Assembly (NCBI GenBank): GCA_013397435.1
Contig: VZRG01000282.1
Location: forward strand, 535,003 to 599,002
From: Erythrocercus mccallii
Taxonomy: Eukaryota > Chordata > Aves > Passeriformes > Dicruridae
Direction of reading: 5' to 3'
DNA length: 64,000 nt
Shown here: piece by piece, positions 53,901 through 64,000 of the stretch
Position numbering within the stretch: the stretch's first letter is position 1
Layout of the letters: each line of letters starts with the position of its first letter
The notes under the pieces: generated by a model
Databases searched by the model: none
What the model was told of the DNA's origin: nothing
The model's input: only the letters and a program-made list of their open reading frames with translations
Translations under genes and position numbers: made by a program

Positions 53901-56900
53901 AGTGTGTTGCCAATGTATGTCCATGCCCAGCATATATTTGATTGCAAAATTAAAAGCTAAAGAAGTCTAGAGAAGGAAAATGTTAAGGTTCAGCCAAGAT
54001 ATCTGAACACAACTGGTACAACAGTGGGTGAAAACTGGCAACAGACTCAACTGTGGACACTGCTGGCTCAACAACCCAGAACTGAGACTCACAGTCAGGT
54101 TACAGAGGACTCAAATGTTATCAACACGTACGCATTCTTAGCTGGCGGCAGTTGTGAAAATGTGCAATTCGAGGTTAACCTTCAGGGAAAGAGGGTTGAG
54201 TTACTTTTTCATATTTGCTGCCACTGTCAGTTTCCAAATGTGGAGTTACAAGCACACAAATGTTACCCACATGCTCTGCAAAGCTCCTGGTCTTTGATTC
54301 CTCAGCTACACCCTAATCTCTTGAGAAGTTTTTCAAATAACAAACAGAAAAAGATTAGCATAGTTTAGTGTAATGAATATGGGAAAAAGACAGTTTTGAT
54401 GCCCTTGAAGTTGGAGGGGCTTTTGCCCACTGGGAATGTGTTAGATAAACAGAAAAGGGGAAATAAAGCTGAAGTGTCTCCCATCAGTATTCTGCATCTG
54501 TGGGAGATGTGTGCAGTGTGACAGCCAACAGTAATGGAATGTGATCACTGACGTGCCATGGGAATAATGAATTCTGTCACTTCCCTTGTTATGCAAGTGC
54601 CACAGCTCATTTCTATTCCCTCTGCATTCAGGGGGTATATACCCAGAATCAGTACACAATAAGAAAAAAAATGTATTTGTGCCTTGTGTGGCCAGACGTT
54701 GTTTGTATCCTGAAAACTTGATTATACAAACAAATCTCATATATAAAAGATATCTTTGTGCTTATACACTGATTAAAAGTGTTATTTGGAGGTTAGTTAA
54801 TATACTCCTGAAATTTTGGTGTTCTTCCTAAAATACAGTCAATTTTCAGTTATGCTGGATGGAAAATTTATGTCAAAATATTTCTCAAGTTACTTTATAT
54901 AACCACTGAAATATGAAATATATGTGTAGATATATTGGAACAGAAATGTGTCTGTAATCTGTATTTTGAATGGAAGATATTTAATGGATAGAACTCACAA
55001 TTCAACATTATCACGTATGTATTTAATATCAAATATATGCTATGAAAAATATAATTCAGCTGGATTTCAAGTGGAAGTACTTTTCTAGAGAGCCACAAGA
55101 GGGAGTAGAGAGTTACCTTAAGAAAATTAGTTTGCAGAAATGTAAAATCCCTGTATGAACATTTATTGAGAGTTCAGTGAGCAGCAAAGGTGCCACCGAA
55201 AGAAGTGAAAGATGACTCCAGAACTGTCAGTGCTACCTGGATTAAGAACAGCTCTCAGTGCTCTAAGAGGACTTGCAACACAAAGATATATTAATTATTC
55301 AGTTGATTTTTCCTTTTTCCTGATTCTATTTTTATATAGTGAAAGAACCAGCATAACTCCACATAGATGTTTTTTATTCAAGTTTAGCAGCAGTTTTTAA
55401 AGACATCTTTTTTTGTCTGTCTGTATAAGGTCACATTTTGTATGCTTGTACATGGAAAATCTTTTGCTTTGTCTGCACTGAAACATCATCACAAGGCAAT
55501 ATAACAACAATTTTTTCTGAAAATGTGCATTTTTCTATAGGTGTTGGAATGGTCTGTGGCTTCTGATGTGTGGTCATGAAAAGCTGTTTTCTGGTACTGC
55601 TACTCTGAACCCCCATCATGTCTTCACCTGATGTTGTCATGATCTCAGCCAGGGAGGGAGAATATATGTTTACTTTCCAATGCAGATCCACTTTGGTCAA
55701 AATTTACCTTTAATATAAGATACAAATGAAATGATAACTGATAAACGTATGTGAAGTGTCTGTTAGGTAATTATTTTCCATTTCAAATTTATTTCCTTTC
55801 CATTTATTATGTGATACATAGTATAATTAAGATTGAGGGATGATTCAGTCTTGGTGCAGTCCTGAATGCAATTTGGCTTTTCTGTGCATTTGCTTTAGCA
55901 TTAAAAGAGTTGTTCTGCCTTTGTTCACAATCACATCTGAAATAAGTTTTTCCTTGATAAGAAAATAGGCTAAACTGTTTCCCTGGTGGAACTGCTTAAT
56001 CTCTACGGATGAAACAGCTGTTCTTAGAGCAATTGTTACTCCTAGATCAGCACCTCTCAAGTCCTGATGACATTTCTGCAGGCTATGTAATATTTTTTTC
56101 TGCTGACTCTGTCTGGGAGCCCAGCTGTGAACGTGTGAGAGAAAGCAATGCTATTGTGTTTCCACTTCCTCCTCATCAACGAGCAAGAGCTGTGTCAGAC
56201 CCCACTGGTATGCTGCAGTCTGGGAAGGAAATCAAATTTTCAGCACCAAGGTTTCCTAAGGTGATTATGCAAAACTTGGCTAAGACTACTCAGGAAAAGG
56301 GGAAGAAAAAAATGTATCACTGTGTAGAAGCAGCAGATGATTATCATTAATTGAATGCATGTATTTGGCAACAAGGAAAGATAGTACATACTGTGCTCTG
56401 ACATACCAGATGGCTTCCCAGAGAGACTCCTCTGAACATACCAATACGCCGGGAACACCAGGCTAAGTAAACACAGAAACACTTTCTTGAGATTCATTGA
56501 AAACTAAATATCCTCATATTAAATTTCTCAGGTCTCAAAACTTGTCTTAAACTCTGTTAAGTCTCAAAATGTGCTTTTAGCATGTGTGTTTGCTGAAGGT
56601 GTCCTCTCCCTGCAGCCTGGAGCATGAAGGCTACCTGCATGAGTGCTAGTGAGAAGTGGGTGGAATTAGTCCAGGAAAGAAGCAGGTAGATTGCATCAGT
56701 GATGTTTTTAAACTGTGGCAAATCCGGTACTAAGAGGGTCACCTAAGCAACAGGTTTATTAGGTACACTGGGTTTTTTTCTAAGATGAGAAACATGGACC
56801 TATCTAGACAAAAACAGTGACCATGATTAGTTTTCTCCAACGCAATATGTCTTTCTTTGGGAAGTATTAACGGGGTAGCTTACAGCGAGACTTGAGTGGT

Positions 56901-57753
56901 GGAGGAGGTGACAAAGACCTCAGATTTCTCCTCAGCGTGCAAAGTAGTATGCTCAAATGAGAAAATTGGTGCCTGATGGGGAAGGTGTCTGTTTTCATCT
57001 GTCCTGCAAAGATGATCTTGGCTTACAGCTTAGGACCATTGCAGTGCAGGTAATTCATCATGTAATTCATTAAGCAGGAATCAGATCTGTGAGTCACAGA
57101 CTGGAAGCTCAAACCTGAAGAAGTTGTTGTGAGAGTTGATGGACTCTCTCGGTGAAGCTCTTGAAACACTTAGAGGAACATCTCTCAAGAGAGACATAAA
57201 TTTGTACAAGCCTATCTTGATAAAGCCTGAGACTGTGTCTTTTGCTTTATTTTCTCACCTATAAAATGTGTAATATTTTTCTTTATCCTAATTGCCTTAA
57301 TTGGTAAAGAGGAAATAATCTGAAGTGACAAACTGCATGTTTAATTGCTTCCAAGCTTGGCCATTCCAGCTGTTCCTGAGTCATCTACAACTACATGTCA
57401 ACGCTAAAGTTTTGGGCTCTACCTTTCTACAGATAGATGTTCATTTACAGAGAACAGGTTGGCTTTCAAAGCCCATTCCTTATTCTTTGTGCCTCAATTC
57501 TAAAGTACTTAAAATAGTTTATGGAAGACTGCCCAGGGAAGACTTTAGAAGAAGTTTTACTTTAGCTATCTAAAATTCACTTCTAATGTGTGTTAGATTT
57601 TACAGAAATATCCCGAGATATAACTTTGCATCATTCTCTCTATTTGACTATAGGAGAATTTATAGGCTTTAGAGCTTCACCTCTATTATTACATAAGAAA
57701 TGTTTTGGAAATATAGGCTTGCCCACTCTAAATCCAAGATGAATGACTTAGAA
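48000..57753. other. Unique AT-rich non-coding DNA
   Basis: No gene is recognised. Contents: a TATA-rich patch at 49383-49415, a 9-bp hairpin at 49449-49472, a short (AAAC)n at 51558-51575, a 13-base-scale duplication of GGGACACAAAGA near 52346-52370 and a weak CTCF-like site (CCACAAGAGGGAG, 55093-55105). Open frames of 113-114 codons at 54024-54368 and 56009-56350 (both +) have no recognisable domain; the first overlaps a stretch that keeps several CpGs and may be constrained for other reasons. Confidence 0.65.
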
Positions 57754-58303
57754 AATCATAGAATCATAAAATTATTTAATTGGAAGGGACCTTTTAAAGG
57801 CCTTCTAGTCCAACCTCTCTTCTATGGACAAGGATATTTTCAACTAGGTCAGGCTGCTCAGAGCCCTATGTAGTCTGACCATGAATGTTTCCAGGGATGG
57901 GGCATCCACAGCTTCTCCAGGCAACTTGTTCCAGTGTTTTACCATCCACAGTAAAAAACTTCTTTTATCTGATCTAACCCTTCCCTCTTTCAATTTAAAG
58001 CCATTCCCTTTTGTCCAGTCACCACAAGACCTTGTAAAAAGGTCTCTCTCCAGCTTTCCTGCAGGTAGTGCAAGGTTCTGTAAGGTCTTCCTGGAGTCTT
58101 CCTGTGTCCAGGCTGAACAATCCCCTACCGTCTCAGCCTTTCCTCATAGGAGAAAGGATCCATCCCTCTGATCATCTTTGTGGCCCCCCTCTGGACTGTC
58201 TCCAACAGCTCAATGTTCTTCCTATCCTAAGGACCCTGGAGCTGGACACAGCACTCCAGGGGAGGTCTCCTGAGAGAAGAGTAGAAGGGCAAAGGTCATC
58301 TTC
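57754..58303 (-). mobile_element. CR1 LINE, longest copy in the window (about 550 bp)
   Basis: On the + strand it starts with ATCATAGAATCATAAAATT and continues through AATTGGAAGGGACCTTTTAA, TAGTCCAACCTC, a GATGGGGCATCCACAGCTTC stretch, TTTAAAGCCATTCCC, CTCCAGCTTTCCTGCAGG, CAGGCTGAACAATCCC, CTCTGATCATCTTTGTGGCC and GAGCTGGACACAGCACTCCA to about GTAGAAGGGCAAAGG. This is the reverse complement of the CR1 3' portion in the expected order, so the element is on the minus strand, 5'-truncated near 58303, with its 3' end at 57754. It is the best preserved CR1 here, hence probably the youngest. The + frames within it are antisense artefacts, not genes. Confidence 0.97.
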
Positions 58304-60566
58304 TTATAGATTAAGGAAGAAAGGAATTTTTTTTTGTATGATCAGTTAGAAAATAGTGACTTTAAATAACTCATGAAGATCATAGTTCTAGGGTTTGCCA
58401 TGCAGGCAATCAGGTTAGACTTAGCAGAAATGTTGCATATTGCACCATTTTAGACAATCTATTTACCTGCTTTCCTGTCGTGCAATCAGAAACAAACTGG
58501 ATGCATATATTCAATAAAAATAAATTTACTTCCATGATGAGCACTGTAAAAGATTTCCTTTTAGTTTTGTTTGTATTGGTTTTCCTGGTGATATTTGCTA
58601 GTACTCTACGTTGAAATGACAGAAATAATTTTGATGTAGTTTTTCACTCAATCAGTGCCTGCAAATTTAAATATACTGCTTGGAGCACTGTATTTTAAAA
58701 GACACACTATTTATTTGCAGTTCTGTATATATCGTATATATGATCTATTGTATATATGATACAAAATCACAAGCTGCTGTGATTTGTCACAAGATTTTGT
58801 TCTGTTTTAATGGTGTCAAATGGATAGAGAGATAGGACTGTAAAAAGAAAATTAGGAAATTTCCTAGGAAAGAGTCCCTTAAGAGACATAAAAGGGCCTA
58901 ATATATACAGCACCACCTAGTCCCTAGTTTATTTTGCACAGAGGACATGTTAGAACATAGGAAGAGTTATGGTTTCTAGTGTGTTTTTTACAAGTGCAAG
59001 AGATTGCATAGTAGTGTATTGAGTTATGGCCAACAAAGCTTTTTGCTGTCGTAAGTCCGAGAGGTTTCAAATACAGTAAAGAGAAACAAAATTTGAGTGC
59101 TTTTAGAAATAAGGCTAGGCTGATATCACTAATGCCAAATATTCTTGCAAAGATTTCCATTGGGGACCTTGATTCTCTTTTCTTCTAAGGAAAAAAAAAA
59201 AGAACAGTCTGATCCAAAAGCAGAATTATTTTTCATAGAAACTGAAATGAGAAAAACATTTTCAAGTACACAGGAGAAGGGAACAAATCTCAAAACCTCA
59301 TAAGCTAAGAAAAAATGTAGTTACTAAATTTTGGTCAGCTTCTATAGGATGTGAAAAATCTTTCTATCACTTATGTTTTATAAGCATACTAACTTCTTAC
59401 TTTAATTGTAAGCTACCCTTATGGAGAGAAATAGCCCCAAATTTTTACCTTGCTGGCTTACTTCTGTGTGTTTTGATGCAGAACTGGCGTATCAAAGTAC
59501 TTAAAACTCTGCCAAGATAGTTACAATCCAACTGTTACAGGGAATTAACTGTATTGATTAGGGAATTATTTTTCTCAGGAAACAGCACAGGAAACAGCTC
59601 TATAAACTGCCAGCAATGCTCAAAGTTTATTGAAATGTTACCAGCGTAATCCCTCTGAATCAGCAGCTGTGACCATGCTGAATGCTGAGGGGAAAAGACG
59701 TAATAAACTACAACCATGAAGGACTGCTCATCTCTTAACCTTTGGGTTAAATCAAAGAGGCTTTGATCATAATAGGCCATAAATATGCACATTGCTCCCT
59801 GCCATTGGCTCCTGGCCACAAGGTTTATTCCTGTGCACCTCACATTGTAGGGAGAAGCAGGCAAGATAGCAAAATCTGCTACATGCACAAAATATTTATT
59901 TCCTTGTAGCACAAGCTTTGCCAAATCTTAAAGGGTGCTGAAGTAACGCTTTGGCTATTCAAGTGGCCAGAAGTTGGCCAACAGATATTTGTCCCTAAAA
60001 CCTCTTCAGGAGGTACCCAGTATAAGCAGGGTTGTTCTGCTTCTACCACAGAAACTGGTTGTCTTTGGACAGAGACAAAGTTTTAACTCATCTGACCTCT
60101 ACTACCGATTCCTCTTCTTTTTAAAATCACTTAAGAGCTCTCATGTAAATAAAGAATGTTTTCTGAGAAAAGTAGTCCCAATAATAGTGAGGGGAAAATA
60201 TTGTTTAGTAAATATTTCACCTTAATTCAGATTCTGCAGGATAATAGTGACAGAGATTTTTTTCAGTGTGGGTAAAACAGTGTCCATATTAAGTGCTGCA
60301 TAACAAATTTTAAAAAAGGTGAAGTCGTTTTTGCCATTAATAATTGATGCAATTACTTGTCAGAATATCTCTTTAGTCATTTCTAAAAAAATAACAGGTT
60401 ATATTTTGAGCCTATTTCTTCACAGTACGTAAGAGCATAGTATCTGAAATGCACTTTTTTACAGGGACTGTGTGAAGTTACCCGCAGAGAAAAGTACAGT
60501 TTTCCTAATAGGATCAAAGTTCAAAGTGCATTCATAGAGTGGAATCAAGCATTGTTCTAAGCACAC
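58304..60566. other. Unique non-coding DNA between CR1 and the purine repeat
   Basis: No gene is recognised. A GTATATAT-rich imperfect direct repeat lies at 58726-58762. The block 59535-59925 is non-repetitive and open for 129 codons on the minus strand without a recognisable domain; it contains the double dyad at 59735-59767. The remainder is AT-rich unique sequence. Confidence 0.65.
59735..59767. promoter_or_regulatory. Two abutting dyads, second an inverted TCF/LEF pair
   Basis: TTAACC-TTTG-GGTTAA (59735-59750) is directly followed by ATCAAAG-AGG-CTTTGAT (59751-59767). Both arms of each dyad are exact reverse complements. ATCAAAG is the TCF/LEF core, present here in both orientations three bases apart, and the spacer of the first dyad adds a third CTTTG core. 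Such an arrangement suggests a dimeric or paired binding site, possibly Wnt-responsive. This is inference from motifs. Confidence 0.4.
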
Positions 60567-60688
60567 GAAAAAGAAAAAAAGGAAAAAAAAAAGAAAAAGA
60601 AAAAGAAAAAGAAAAAGAAAAAGAAAAAGAAAAAGAAAAAGAAAAAGAAAAAGAAAAAGAAAAAAAAAGAAAAAAAGAAAAAAGAAAG
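60567..60688 (+). repeat. (AAAAAG)n purine microsatellite
   Basis: 122 bases of A and G only. Guanines fall every six bases from 60593 to 60659 (12 in a row), flanked by less regular A-rich sequence. The tract is a mirror repeat on the purine strand and could form triplex DNA. Minus-strand translation gives a Phe/Leu/Ser low-complexity run, an artefact. Confidence 0.97.
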
Positions 60689-60723
60689 CGTGGTAGGAAC
60701 GCCAGACTCGGTACCACGCGTGG

Positions 60724-60739
60724 CCACGAGATGGCGCTA
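60724..60739 (+). promoter_or_regulatory. CTCF-like motif, plus strand
   Basis: CCACGAGATGGCGCTA matches the CTCF core (CCASYAGRKGGCRS) except for G at the Y position and extends into the preferred GCGCTA end. It contains two CpGs, so binding would be methylation-sensitive. Position and match are seen; occupancy is inferred. Confidence 0.55.
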
Positions 60740-60778
60740 AACACCAGCCGATAGCGCCAGGCACGCGAGAAAGCGGCG

Positions 60779-60786
60779 TGACGTCA
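60779..60786. promoter_or_regulatory. CRE palindrome 1
   Basis: Full TGACGTCA palindrome, the high-affinity site for CREB/ATF factors, followed by TC as in many functional promoter CREs. Confidence 0.5.
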
Positions 60787-60799
60787 TCTGCCGGAGCAC

Positions 60800-60807
60800 T
60801 GACGTCA
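60800..60807. promoter_or_regulatory. CRE palindrome 2
   Basis: A second full TGACGTCA palindrome, again followed by TC, exactly 21 bp from the first (two helical turns), so bound dimers would lie on the same face of the DNA. Confidence 0.5.
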
Positions 60808-60830
60808 TCGTGAAACTCCTCTCTCACTGA

Positions 60831-63800
60831 TTGTCTTTTTTATTCTCTTTTCGTTTATCCTAATTCATATTGATGATTTTCAGCAGTTTTGAACTAGTCA
60901 AATTTCAATAAAATCTTTATCAATATGTTTTGGTATGGATTATTTGATAAGAAAATTTAAGGTACATATTAAGGTAAAGCACCAAACAAAATATAAACTA
61001 GAAGGAAAATGCTTATAGTTAAAAGTCAATTCTTGGAAATAGTAGTTTCTTCCACCCTGGTTAATAAAGAAGAAATTATTTGTGACTAAAGTAACTCTGA
61101 GTTTCTACACGCTTTTGTTTGCTGTACCTTCTGATGAAGTTTGGTATGGCCACTCATCAAGTGTCAGCCTGGTTCTGCCTCTCACAGAAACGTTCAGTCA
61201 TTTTGGAGGATGATTTGATAGGAGAAATCATATGGAACAATGGGGTAGTTCCTCCCAGAGTTAATGATCATCAATTAAGTTGACAACCCAAGTAAGTGCC
61301 TTAGGCCAGGTGTGTGAGAACACTCCCACTGTGGATCACAATTTGGAGGCCCCACTTCCTTTCCTATGGCCCAGCAGAAAGTGACAACAGTGGAAAAAAG
61401 TTCAAGATAAATTAAACAAAATGGCTTTGCAAGTTGAGACAGATTTGCCACACTGAACATCCCAGAGGTCTTTGTGTCCTGGTCTGGTGCTTATGGATAG
61501 ACTCAGACAAACAGGCAGAGAAGCTGCTCCACCACAGCTGTGTTTGGCTTTGACATCAGGCAAAGTAACTATGAGAGACTTAAAAGCAGAATATTAGATT
61601 ATTTCTCCTCTTAGAAGCAGTATGAACTCATTTTAATGCTAAAAGTTTATATGCTGCTGTTCTTCTAAAGAAAAATCTGATTCATCTCAAAAAGGGCAGG
61701 TCTTCCTATAGGAAGAATCCAATGAGAATACTGATTCTCACACTGGGAATTAAGATGTATTTTATTGAATATATAAAATGACGACATAATGACAATTCCA
61801 GCTTTCTAATTCCTCAGTAGAAAAGAGGCAGATTTACTGTCTCCAGAACGGACTGATTTTTTATATATATTTCCCTCCACCTCTCTCCCAGGAGACAAGG
61901 TTGATTGTTCAGCTCATCCTGTTGCCTGAAAGAAAATCCCTCCTGATTTTTATTCCTGGAGAAAGCTCAGAGGAACAACTACCTGACTGCTAAAGCACTT
62001 TGCCAAGTGGCTGGTGTTTAGCTTCCAAACCAGTTACAATCAGCAGCTTCAAATCCCATAAGCATCTCCTGGGTTAGCAGCAGAAAGCAGCACAGCAAAA
62101 ATTTCAAGAAATTTCTAGACTTCTGTGCAAAAAAGACTTTTCAAAACATTTTTCAGCTGATTGAAAACAGTAGATGTAAATAGGAGGTGGTTTACCCCAA
62201 TCTTTCTGGAAATGCTTTTGGCAGGTCTATTGTTCCCTTCATGCCTTTTTAATGGGCTAATACTAAAGTACTTCAAAGAGGGTGCATTTAGTGCTGCGAC
62301 CAGTTCAGAGTCCAGAGGGATCTCAGGCTTGACATTGGTGGCAGGAATAGAGAGACAGAAAGCTCAAAATTTTGCCCCTCTCTCCCCATCCACGGATCTG
62401 TGCTCCGATCTCTTGCTTGGTTTGTCCTTGCATTGTTGCTTATCTCTTTCTTCTCTGTAACAACTGCTTCCTCCACTGATGTACAAACACTGAAATGTGG
62501 AGAGAGAGCCAGGACAGTGTTATGGTGATATGTGAAAACAAAATACAACAAAAGTACAGACAAAGAATTGCCATCTACATCTTGACTGCAATACACAAGT
62601 AAGGAAATAAGCTGAGGCACATGGATTTGAAATGGGAACCTTTGTATTTACCCATAAAAAGGATTAGCATCATCTCAACCCCTTGTGGGACTGTAGCAGG
62701 AGCAGCTGTATATTCTTTGCCTTGGCTGTTTAATTAATATCTCCCTGCCTTTGGTTTATTTGCACAGCAGCAAAGCTTTAAAAGAAGTGTGTTGCAGCTT
62801 TAGCATTTAGTGAAGGCTGAAATCCATTTTCTATTCACTGTGACCTTTGGGTACCACATACATTTAGTTATATAAAAATTTTAGCCTCCTTCCAATGCAG
62901 CTTCATAAAAAGATTTGTACTGCTATTTTGAGATTCCCGAGTTGAGAGGATGCATAGGATATGTCTGTATTTTTTTTTCCATCTCTTAATCTGTTAATAA
63001 AACACTTGGGCACACTCTGTCAATATTGTATTGAGAAATTTGGGGACTCATAGCCAGCTGCTTGTTGGCCAGATCAATATCAAAGGCAAATCTAGAGCAA
63101 GGCAGACTTTGGAGGGCCAGAGGGGACTGTAATATAGAAAGAACCAAACACAGAAATGAGACCACAGAACCATAGAGCTTTCTTTCAATTAGTCATGTTG
63201 AACCACTTAAACATATTTTTTTGCTAACTCTACATACTTCAGTTTTTTCCCGTTCAACAGGACAGTGTAGCCAAATTAAATAGAAATTACCATACTTATT
63301 AAATGGCAATTAGGGTTTGTTTGCTGCATTGCATTTCTTCCAAATTAATTTACTATTGCTATAATGGTGAACAGCTAAACCATTTGATATGGTTGAATGT
63401 GCACATTAATATAATTTAAAGAGCATAATGATTACCCATTTTATTACTTCTGTATTGTAATGCTGAATTAATTTATGCCAGTTATAGTTGATTATTATGG
63501 TTATTAACATCAGTAAGTGCTCTTTAACAATCAATCGAGATCTAACACTAACTGCCTTGTTAGAGCTAAATTAAATGCTGGAGACACTCTGCTCACTCTG
63601 TAAACCTATCCAGTTTCACTGCAGTTTTCTTCCCTTTACCTAGTAACCTCAGAAGCTGGATTAACTGCAGCAATTATATGCCTCATTAGCAATAAACAAT
63701 ACTAGCTGGCTGCTGGTGGCTATTGTGCCACAGGTGCACATAGCCATTATAGCTGTCTCAGCAGACAGAGAGGGATACAGCAAAACCTCTTCTCTCTGGA

Positions 63801-64000
63801 GTGTCTAATCTCCAGGAAATTGAAGGTGGTTTAGTCTGCTAATGACGAGGAATGTTGGGACAATGTTGACATGCCCCATAAAGCTGCAGAACAAGGCAAA
63901 ATTAAAAAAAAAATGGCTACAGCCTCTCGATGACCAACTAAAGAAACATGATTTATAGTTTTCAAATTTCTATATGAACAAACTGCAATGTGGGCATTAA
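60831..64000. other. Unique non-coding DNA with dense regulatory-like motifs
   Basis: No gene is recognised. Open frames of about 100 codons near 62161-62620 lie on opposite strands over one another and show no domain. A stretch at 62680-62900 contains TGACCTTTGG (62841-62850, nuclear-receptor-like) and looks non-repetitive. The block 63180-63900 is described separately. Confidence 0.6.
63180..63900. promoter_or_regulatory. Candidate conserved developmental enhancer
   Basis: A long repeat-free block dense in homeodomain TAAT/ATTA cores, with GGTTATTAAC (HNF1-like half site, near 63499), AACAAT SOX cores, CAGGTG near 63731 and a GCTAATGACGAGGAATGTTG segment near 63838-63857 that includes a TEAD-type GGAATG. 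No stop-free frame of note. This mixture of complex sequence and TAAT cores is typical of deeply conserved elements in vertebrate gene deserts. Conservation cannot be shown from one sequence. Confidence 0.35.

Larger units (their letters stand above)
60686..60812. promoter_or_regulatory. CpG-dense cassette with CTCF-like and CRE sites, unidentified origin
   Basis: About 17 CpGs occur in roughly 125 bases, whereas the surrounding kilobases have almost none. In order: an ACCACGCGTGGC palindrome region (60713-60724), a CTCF-like site (60724-60739), a 7-bp inverted repeat TGGCGCT/AGCGCCA (60732-60738 and 60753-60759), a CGCGAGA motif (60764-60770) and two CRE palindromes (60779-60786 and 60800-60807). 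It starts within the end of the purine tract and stops abruptly at normal AT-rich DNA near 60812. It could be a small orphan CpG-island promoter or insulator kept unmethylated in the germline, or a recent insertion whose CpGs have not yet decayed. A minus-strand frame crosses it (start near 60827) but matches nothing I know and continues into the microsatellite. Confidence 0.55.

Noticed and set aside
55093..55105. CTCF-like site CCACAAGAGGGAG
   Set aside because: The C expected after the G run is replaced by A, so the match is clearly weaker than the two reported.
57881..58349. Plus-strand frames of 93-96 codons
   Set aside because: They lie in or run out of an antisense CR1 LINE fragment, so they are not genes.
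59535..59924. 129-codon minus-strand open frame
   Set aside because: No family resemblance. The underlying DNA is better explained as a possible conserved regulatory block with TCF-like dyads.
60459..60827. 122-codon minus-strand frame crossing the CpG cassette and the purine repeat
   Set aside because: More than a quarter of it is Phe/Leu repeat from the microsatellite, and the rest matches nothing I know.
63120..63180. Possible CR1 terminus (ACAGAACCATAGAG)
   Set aside because: Only a dozen bases resemble the CR1 end and the next diagnostic segment (GGTTGGAAGGGACC) is missing.
1..64000. CRISPR arrays, bacterial operons, riboswitches, tRNA or rRNA genes
   Set aside because: No regularly spaced direct repeats, no Shine-Dalgarno-linked frames and no tRNA or rRNA signatures; the repeats present are those of bird nuclear DNA.

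Overview
The window looks like avian, probably passerine or another neoavian bird, nuclear DNA from an AT-rich, gene-poor part of the genome (a gene desert or a very long intron). The evidence is five decayed fragments with the 3' end of CR1 retrotransposons, the commonest bird LINE (27437-27610, 43488-43703, 47622-47665, 47864-47999 and 57754-58303), and one worn solo LTR resembling the bird ERVL-type LTRs (about 15168-15540). Together these make up only about 1.5 kb of 64 kb, which fits the low repeat load of bird genomes. The species cannot be named from the sequence.

I find no protein-coding gene, exon set, tRNA, rRNA or CRISPR array that I can support. The longest ATG-to-stop frame is 146 codons (42004-42444, minus strand) and resembles no family I know. 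Other frames are shorter, and many are paired with open frames on the opposite strand, as expected by chance in AT-rich DNA. The one stretch with an unusual lack of stops on both strands is 28290-28570, kept as an unresolved candidate.

Layout: 1-15 kb is unique AT-rich sequence with short simple repeats, small perfect hairpins and a cluster of X-box-like (RFX) motifs near 13.5 kb. The solo LTR lies at 15.2-15.5 kb. From 17.0 to 17.6 kb there are three perfect POU octamers. A minus-strand CTCF-like motif lies at 29.2 kb and a conserved-looking block at 30.9-31.3 kb. A 57-base assembly gap is at 36001-36057. A SOX/LEF-containing block lies at 42.0-42.4 kb. CR1 fragments are at 27.4, 43.5, 47.6-48.0 and 57.8-58.3 kb. 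From 59.5 to 64 kb the sequence is richest in candidate regulatory DNA: back-to-back dyads at 59735-59767, a purine microsatellite abutting a very CpG-dense cassette at 60567-60812, and a homeobox-rich block at 63.2-63.9 kb.

The most unusual object is the CpG cassette at about 60686-60812. It has about 17 CpGs in roughly 125 bases inside an AT-rich desert, a near-consensus CTCF site, two full CRE palindromes exactly 21 bp apart and a 7-bp inverted repeat, and it directly abuts a 122-base purine tract. Whether it is an orphan CpG-island promoter or insulator, or a recently inserted element, cannot be decided from sequence alone. All regulatory calls are motif-based inferences.
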